From contig JAXIUW010195067.1 in assembly GCA_035591015.1 (NCBI GenBank), positions 1 through 11,805 of the forward strand: a DNA stretch of 11,805 nt, read 5' to 3'. The notes under the pieces are model-generated. The model worked only from the letters and a program-made list of their open reading frames with translations, was not told the origin of the DNA and ran no database searches. Shown here piece by piece: positions 6,865 to 11,805 of the stretch. How positions within the stretch are numbered: the first letter of the stretch is position 1; each line of letters begins with the position of its first letter. The translations under genes and the position numbers were made by a program. The DNA comes from Cephalothrix simula. Its lineage: Eukaryota; Nemertea; Palaeonemertea; Archinemertea; Cephalotrichidae.

Positions 6865-7814
6865 TATCTAATGTTGTTAAACCTGTTCTACTAATGACGA
6901 TGTATCTCCGTGCCGAGCGTGAAGCAGATTGGCCACTACATCTCTTGGTATGGTAATTAAAGAAATGATTCCATACTTCTTTGCTGCTAGTCATTTCAAT
7001 TATGCGCGCTACGGTTTATACTACCTGAAGCTAGATGGCGAAGTTTTAAGTTGTTTCTTGAAGGAACATTATGTAATGCGTGATAATGAGGGTTTGTGGA
7101 ATGGAATGTGGTCTGACATGTTGAGACTACGTTTATGAGGTATGGCCATGGACCAGGAGGCATCATTGGTGTTACTTTACAATCTGTTGTGAAGAAATGG
7201 GCACTAAGCCTTCATACCATTATTAGACTTCATAATGCGGGATCCTGATAGTACAAAAGTAAAAACCGTCCACAAATAGAAGTAGCCAAGCTGAATTGCA
7301 GGTGATGCCTTTGACAGAGATAAAATATGAAGAAAGTTAGAGGAGTCAATAGATCCATTTAATAATGATACTAAGGATTCTGTCGTGAACATAATTTCTG
7401 GAAGGATATCTGACAAGAAAGTTAATATATCGATGAAAGTGTTAAAATTGGACGAAAGCAAATGTGTGAATTTGAGTTAGCATGGCCAGGGTCTTTCAAT
7501 GATACAATTTCTAAGCAAGTGATAACAATGGCGCTTAGCAAAAAAGGACTAGTTATGGGAGAAAAGGAATGATTTGATACGAATCTCATGCAGGGCCCTA
7601 GGACTAACGGAAACAGGCAGCATTAAACTTACGATGAAAACTATTTTAGTGCGCGAACTAGCTAATATACCCACATCAATATTTACTGATGATGGTGAAA
7701 TGCGTTCGACGTTAATAACAAAACTAGCCGTTGAAGTTGAAGTTTCATCGATAGTGATACCACATAGGGATGTATACGTTATCGACAGTTGTGCTATATT
7801 ATGGATGATAACTT
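6865..7814 (+). pseudogene. PIN-CXC family, N-terminal/middle segment (left arm)
   Basis: Plus-strand coding runs toward the palindrome centre with several frame changes: NVVKPVLLMTMYLRAEREADW (about 6870-6935), EMIPYFFAASHFNYARYGLYY (6955-7025), GLWNGMWSDM (about 7090-7120), then a frameshifted HGPGGIIGV and KKWALSLHT region. Next come stop-ridden mid sequence and, from about 7590, RALGLTETGSIKLTMKTILV to DDGEMRS and VYVIDSCAILWMITWPA. The last phrase resembles the first beta strand of XPG-type nucleases (V-x-D-x-S/A-x-x-L/I-[YW]), with a candidate metal-binding Asp at 7784-7786. The arm ends right after this, so the acidic core between it and GCD is absent. Confidence 0.65.
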
Positions 7815-7822
7815 GGCCGGCA

Positions 7823-8750
7823 AAGTTATCACCCATAATATAGCACAACCATCGATGACGTATACATCCCTATGTGGTATCATTCTCAACTTCAACGGCT
7901 AGTTTTTTAACGTAGATTTTGATTTCGTCAAACGCATTTCACAGTATAAACATTGATGTGGGTCTATAAGCTACTTCACGCACTAAAATATTTTTCATCG
8001 TCAGTTTGATGCTGCATAGGGCCCTGCATGAGATTCGTATCAAAACATTCCTTTTCTCCCACAACTAGTTCTTTTTGGCTAAGCGCCATTGTTATCACTT
8101 GCATAGAAATTGTATCATTGAAAGACCCTGGCCATGCTAACTCAAATTCACACATATGCTTTCGTCCAATTTCAACACTTGCATCGATATTAACTTTCTT
8201 GTCAGATATTCTTCCAGAAATTATGTTCACGACAGCATCCTTAGTATCATTATTAAATGGATCTGTTGACTCCTAACTTTCTTCTTATTTTATCTCTGTC
8301 AACGGCATCAGCTGCAATCCTACTTGTCTGCTCCTCTTTGTGGACGGTTTTTACTTTTATACTATCCCGCATAACATCAATATCATTATGAAGTCTACTA
8401 ATGGTATGAAGGCTTAGTGCCCATTTCTTCACAACAGATGGTTGTAACATAACACCAATGATGCCTCCTGGCCCATGGTCATACCTCATGGACGTAGTCT
8501 CAACATGTCAGACCACATTCCATTCCACAAACCCTCATTATCACACATTACATGCTGTTCCTTCTAGCTTCTCGCTTCTCCATTGACCTTGGGTAGTATA
8601 AACAGTAGCGCGCATAATTTAAATGACCAGCAGCAAAGAAATATGGAATCATTTCTTTAACTACAAAGAGATGTAGTTGCCAATCTGCCTCACGCTCGGC
8701 ACGGAGATACATCATCATTAGTTGAACAGGTTTAACAACATTAGGAAGTT
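7823..8750 (-). pseudogene. PIN-CXC family, N-terminal/middle segment (right arm)
   Basis: This is the mirror of 6865-7814, coding on the minus strand toward the centre. It is better preserved in the middle: LPNVVKPVQLMMMYLRAERE, FFAAGHLNYARYCLYY, MRYDHGPGGIIGV, VHKEEQTSRIAADAVDRDKI and NIISGRISDKKVNIDASVEI through LAWPGSFNDTISMQVITMAL read openly in three blocks (8548-8750, 8253-8489, 7976-8230). It is worse near the centre, where a deletion removes the stretch after FDTNL, although VIDGCAILW survives with its Asp at 7851-7853. Frameshifts separate all blocks. No signal peptide or membrane segment is seen. Confidence 0.68.
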
Positions 8751-8986
8751 CTGTTTTATCTAGTATTGACATTAAATCATCGAAAAAGCATTCAAAAATT
8801 GTACCGAATTTGCTTGCTGCTGAAGCGCACACTGGTTGTGATTCAGTTGCGTACCTTTATGATATTGGTAAAGCCACTGTGGTGAAATCACTTGATGCAG
8901 GATATGAATTACCAGGCTTAGGACATCCAAGTGCACCAATTGTTGTCAACGAAGCAACTAGATTTGTTTCCAAATGTTATGGAGGC
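7823..8986. repeat. Right arm of the giant palindrome
   Basis: Reverse complement of 6605-7814, about 45 bp shorter because of deletions. The largest I see are one near 8745 (opposite about 6845-6880) and smaller ones near 7930 and 8020. The arms are separated by only eight bases (7815-7822), themselves nearly palindromic around GCCGGC. The outer end is at GGAGGC 8981-8986, followed by a 15-bp palindrome CTTCTTAATAAGAAG (8986-9002 region). Confidence 0.92.
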
Positions 8987-9028
8987 TTCTTAATAAGAAG
9001 AGTTTTGTCACAGGATAAAGAGTTTTAA
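8762..9028 (+). pseudogene. PIN-CXC family, GCD segment (right arm)
   Basis: The plus strand reads SIDIKSSKKHSKIVPNLLAA, then AHTGCDSVAYLYDIGKATVV, then LPGLGHPSAPIVVNEATRFV and SKCYGG, open to a TAA at 9026-9028. The metal-ligand Asp of GCD is present (8840-8842), but the first Gly of GIG is Asp. This is the opposite damage to the left arm. The final dozen residues after CYGG (FLIRRVLSQDKEF) lie outside the palindrome and are probably not part of the gene. There is no ATG, so it is a fragment and not an independent gene. Confidence 0.65.
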
Positions 9029-9039
9029 GGATGGTGAAA

Positions 9040-9919
9040 CCGCTTCCGCTTATGAAACCAAGATTTTTGTACTTAATTGGATGGACATCTTTTCTTTAAT
9101 CATTACTAAAGTGATGTTGTAGTTTAATTTATATCCAACTTTTTTCGACGGATATTGCCTGTTGTATTTGTACTGTACCTCATCTTGGGTATCTTTGTAA
9201 TGAAATGCGCTAAAACTTAAATTTGTGCTATTTTCGACGTATATCTCTCTATGGCTGTAAGATATTGAGGAAATGTGGAATTGATGCAGTTCAATCCTTC
9301 TTTAACTTGCCTAATCGCTGTGATGACGATGTTGTCTCCTAATCATTTCCTAAGGAGATGGTGATAATATTGTAGTTGATCTTGTATATCTTTGTAACCG
9401 AAATGCCCCCAATCCAAGACTTAACAAGAGATGATGAAATTCTTGCAGTTTCATCCCACTTGATTTTGCATCCTACGATTTTTATCAGATCTCCTCCTTT
9501 ATCACTACTAGACCATTATGCGATGGTGAAAATGCTGCAGGGCCTTCTTTCTCATCTTTATTGATATTCTAATTTTATCATCTTGCTTTGTCATACATAT
9601 GCCCTTAAACAAAGATTTTGTTTTGTCATTGCTGTTGATATGGTGCAAGGATTTTTGTACTATTTATCATGGAAATTAAATATATTTACATAAATATATA
9701 CTATATAGGAAGTACTTACTACCTGTCTTTATGATGAAAAAATGTCTGTATGTCAATTTTATATATTTTTATAGGGATTATTTCAATGTTACAGTTGTAT
9801 CCTACCTCATCTTTTTTATCTATGAAAAATGTGCTTAAACCAAGATTTTTGCCCTTTTTGACTGATCTTTTTTTTTGAAAATATCTCGGATATGTGCAGT
9901 TGCATCTTAGTTAACTCAC
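9040..9919. repeat. Array B, right block, first part
   Basis: After the palindromic locus the array-B vocabulary returns: GAAACCAAGATTTTTGTACT (9053), GTACCTCATCTTGGGTATCTTTGTAATGAAATGC (about 9173), GCAGTTCAATCC (9278), GCAGTTTCATCCCACTTGATTTTGCATCCTACG (9447) and ACAGTTGTATCCTACCTCATC (9790). Spacing is roughly 80-120 bp and divergence is high. The frame at 9376-9564 is inside repeats and is not a credible gene. No gene is seen. Confidence 0.65.
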
Positions 9920-10206
9920 TTTGTTACCATTTAAAGAAACCTAAAGATATTGTGGAAATGTTGCAGTTTTCGATTGTTGTCTTTTTGACTGGTATTTTCT
10001 ATTTAATCAAATATCTTGCTCTATGGGATGAATATTTTGCTTATCTATTGGATGAATACTCCTTTGTTACCATTTAAAGAAATCTAAAGATATTGTGGAA
10101 ATGTTGCAGTTTTCGATGGTTGTCTTTTTGACTGGTATTTTCTATTTAATCAAATAATCTTGCTCTATGGGATGAATATCTTGCTTATCTATTGGATGAA
10201 TATCCC
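9920..10206. repeat. 143-bp tandem duplication in array B
   Basis: A 143-bp unit beginning TTTGTTACCATTTAAAGAAA occupies 9920-10062 and again 10063-10206. Differences are only a handful of substitutions and a one-base indel. It contains AAAGATATTGTGGAAATGTT, GTCTTTTTGACTGGTATTTT and GCTTATCTATTGGATGAATA. This is the youngest large duplication in the right half. The open frame at 9892-10077 merely spans one copy. Confidence 0.92.
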
Positions 10207-10790
10207 TTTTCGACTGATTTTGTGGAAATGTTGCATTTATGATGGTTATTGTCCCTTGTAGTTAATTCATTTTTCTTGATGGCATTAAGACATTGCCATC
10301 TCACCCCATCTTTCTTTTTGAGATGAACATGCCCAAAACTACGATTTTTGTTCTTATTTCGATGAGTAGTCCCTTTATCATTGCCATGTAGATTAAGAGA
10401 TGCTTAAAATTATCATTGCCAAATAGATTTTAAATAAATCTTTAATACGTTGCAGTTGCATCCTACGTCATCTTGAGGTCACCACTTAAATCTTCTCTTC
10501 AAATAGATTTTAGATAAATGATGAAAATGTTGTAGTTGTATCTAAAAGCACTATCATTATTGATAGTGCTTTTGTTTTATCCTACCTCTTCTTGTGATCT
10601 AAAATCTTTTCTTCAATCATTCTTCAATCATGGTGGTAAAAATGTTGGAGCTGCATCTTACCTCATCTTGCTTCTCTTCATGATGAAAATTCCTTAAAAA
10701 CGATAACTTTTTGACTGATATTTTTTCTTTGGGTGATGACAAAAATGTTGCAGATGCATCCTACCTGATCTTGCTTATTGTTGTCATTAA
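10207..10790. repeat. Array B, right block, second part
   Basis: Units continue with GTTGCAGTTGCATCCTACGTCATCTTG (10449), GTTGTAGTTGTATCT (10530), GGAGCTGCATCTTACCTCATCTTGC (10645) and GTTGCAGATGCATCCTACCTGATCTTGC (10747). CAAATAGATTTTA-AATAAAT recurs at about 10420 and 10499. No gene is seen. Confidence 0.65.
10544..10573. repeat. Perfect 13-bp stem hairpin with 4-nt loop
   Basis: AAAAGCACTATCA (10544-10556), loop TTAT, then TGATAGTGCTTTT (10561-10573). It interrupts an array-B unit exactly between GTTGTAGTTGTATCT and ATCCTACCTC, so it looks inserted or copied by fold-back within the unit. Confidence 0.85.
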
Positions 10791-11099
10791 TATTGTCATT
10801 TATAGTTTTTAATGGATATTGAAGAGATGATTGAAATTTTTCATTCGCATCATGAATCTGTTACATCTTTATTTATTTTGATTCGAATGGCTCTTCCGAT
10901 TAGCTGTTTGGGAATTTCCTTCTGCAGTTTATATCCTGATAGCCTGCACAAGCAATTTTCGGTTCTAAATTAGAAAATATAATGCTAATTAAAGATTCAG
11001 TTGTCACATATACAATACATGATATAAATCTTGAATAAAACTGGCCCATAGTCTTACTAATGAAAACAGGTGCAATAGTTGTTTTTGGTTTTGTTCGCT

Positions 11100-11180
11100 G
11101 TGACGTCACGATTTTAACTCCGCCTCCATTGTTTTTCCCTTTTATATTACGGAGGCGGTGATTCGCTACCGGCTACCATG
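11100..11180 (+). promoter_or_regulatory. Promoter-like cluster: CRE palindrome, GC-box inverted repeat, TATA-like motif
   Basis: A full cAMP-response-element palindrome GTGACGTCAC lies at 11100-11109. It is followed by CCGCCTCC (11120-11127) and its inverted copy GGAGGCGG (11151-11158), with TTTTATATTA between. Downstream, ACCATGA puts an ATG at 11178 in good Kozak context, but the frame closes after 23 codons at 11249. This is the most GC-rich patch of the right half. Function is inferred from motifs only, and the direction is uncertain because the motifs are symmetric. Confidence 0.35.
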
Positions 11181-11260
11181 ACGAATTTGATAACCAGCAG
11201 AAACGAGCTTCATTTTCGTTTTGAGAAGAGACATTTTTCTGGCCTTTAAATCAATTATAT

Positions 11261-11369
11261 AACTAATACTGAGTCTTTGCATTTGTCTAGAAATAATTGC
11301 TGTGCGTCGCATCTTATTGCCTCTCATCAGCAATTATTCTCTTGACAAATGTGAAGACTCAGTATAGTT
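11261..11369. repeat. Long imperfect hairpin, microRNA-precursor-like or miniature fold-back element
   Basis: The left arm 11261-11302 and right arm 11328-11369 are reverse complements over about 42 bases with a few mismatches and one-base bulges. The core is ACTGAGTCTT...AATAATTGCTG, and the loop is 25 bases. Stem length, small bulges and loop size fit an animal pre-miRNA. TA-rich outer ends (AACTAATACTGAG / CTCAGTATAGTT) also allow a tiny fold-back transposon. Strand cannot be decided from sequence. Confidence 0.75.
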
Positions 11370-11399
11370 AAAATATCTTATCATGTGCACTCTCGACTG

Positions 11400-11805
11400 C
11401 AAGTGCAGACCTATTAGAGATGTTACATTTGCATCATCATTGCTCTCTCTTTGTTGAGATTTCAAATAATTTGAGTTCCATCAGGAATCAGTTGCCCTAA
11501 AAATATGGCTAGATTTTCGTTCTTTTTGCGACGGATATTAATTCATTTCAAAAGAGATTCTCTTTAATTTAATCATTTCTAAAGAGTTTTATTATCCTTA
11601 TGCTTTTGCATCATTCCTATCTTTGTTGATATTTCAAATATTTTGACCATTTTGTGATTTCATGTACGTAATTATTGTGTGTAATTATCAAATAAATAAA
11701 ATTACAAATTCTGAAATATTATACATATATGAAGTGATGGATAAAGTGTTAAGGAAAAATGAAAATAGAAGGAAAAATAATAAATGATGAAAGTAAAATG
11801 AGAGG
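11400..11805. repeat. Array B remnants fading into AT-rich DNA
   Basis: TTTGCATCATCATTGCTCTCTCTTTGTTGAGATTTCAAATAATTTGA (about 11427) recurs as TTTTGCATCATTCCTATCTTTGTTGATATTTCAAATATTTTGA (about 11603), a repeat of about 175 bp. GCGACGGATATTAATTC near 11527 echoes TCGACGGATATTGCC near 9143. The last 150 bases are plain AT-rich sequence without a gene. Confidence 0.6.

Larger units (their letters stand above)
6605..7814. repeat. Left arm of the giant palindrome
   Basis: This arm pairs with 7823-8986 in inverted orientation. Matching can be followed almost continuously from the centre (GATAACTT, 7807-7814) outward through TATTATGG, ATACCACATAGGGATGTATA, GGGCCCT, GGCCATGG, GACATGTTGAGACTACG and GTGCCGAGCGTGA to GCCTCC at 6605-6610. 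Indels of up to roughly 30 bp and scattered substitutions separate the arms. Beyond 6605 the flanks are unrelated. Confidence 0.92.

Noticed and set aside
7204-7461. Minus-strand frame in the left arm, and its mirror 8028-8276 on the plus strand
   Set aside because: Both are antisense to the recognisable coding frame of the arms.
7549-7848. Minus-strand 99-codon frame
   Set aside because: It is the antisense shadow of the plus-strand frame 7574-7843, which carries the VID..AILW motif.
6605-8986. Palindrome as an assembly artefact
   Set aside because: The arms differ by many substitutions and indels, so they are not one sequence read twice. Long reads should still confirm the centre.
10900-11109. 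69-codon minus-strand frame
   Set aside because: No motif, no homologous piece nearby, ordinary AT-rich composition.

Overview
This is eukaryotic, AT-rich, repeat-dominated DNA, most likely from an invertebrate animal. The evidence is a metazoan-type histone 3' stem-loop joined to a histone H1 tail, a decayed Tc1/mariner transposon with TA target duplications, candidate splice signals, and fragments of a CXC-domain gene family that I recall from invertebrate genomes. I cannot name the species. No intact host gene is visible. Nearly everything recognisable is a relic, a repeat or a rearranged fragment.

Layout. Positions 1-300 show only short tandem duplications. Positions 300-372 carry a terminus-like motif resembling Penelope-like retroelements on the minus strand. 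From about 400 to 5440 a very degenerate tandem repeat (array A, hallmark GCTGACCATAG.GTCTTGAGCAA) appears in blocks. It is interrupted by a 780-bp Tc1/mariner relic (2054-2833), an AT-rich gene-free stretch (about 3200-4200), a possible isolated exon (4865-5009) and a truncated histone H1 3' end with its RNA stem-loop (5150-5303).

From about 5690 to 11650 a second degenerate repeat (array B, hallmark GTTGCAGTTGCATCCTACCTCATCTT) takes over. It is split by a 3-kb block (about 6036-9028) built from pieces of one large gene. The gene appears to encode an XPG/FEN1-like PIN nuclease with a C-terminal CXC cysteine domain. The pieces form a giant imperfect palindrome: two arms of about 1.2 kb (6605-7814 and 7823-8986) around an 8-bp centre. 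In each arm the N-terminal/middle part of the gene runs toward the centre and the C-terminal part runs outward. Left of the palindrome the gene continues to its CXC domain, acidic tail and stop, with a local fold-back triplication at 6323-6499.

The last kilobase holds a CRE/GC-box/TATA-like cluster (11100-11160) and a hairpin with arms of about 42 nt that looks like a microRNA precursor (11261-11369).

Functional reading. The window shows repeat arrays invaded and rearranged by mobile or multicopy sequence. The most interesting object is the palindromic PIN-CXC locus. The protein family seems poorly described, and if this locus is transcribed through it would give a long hairpin RNA matching the family.
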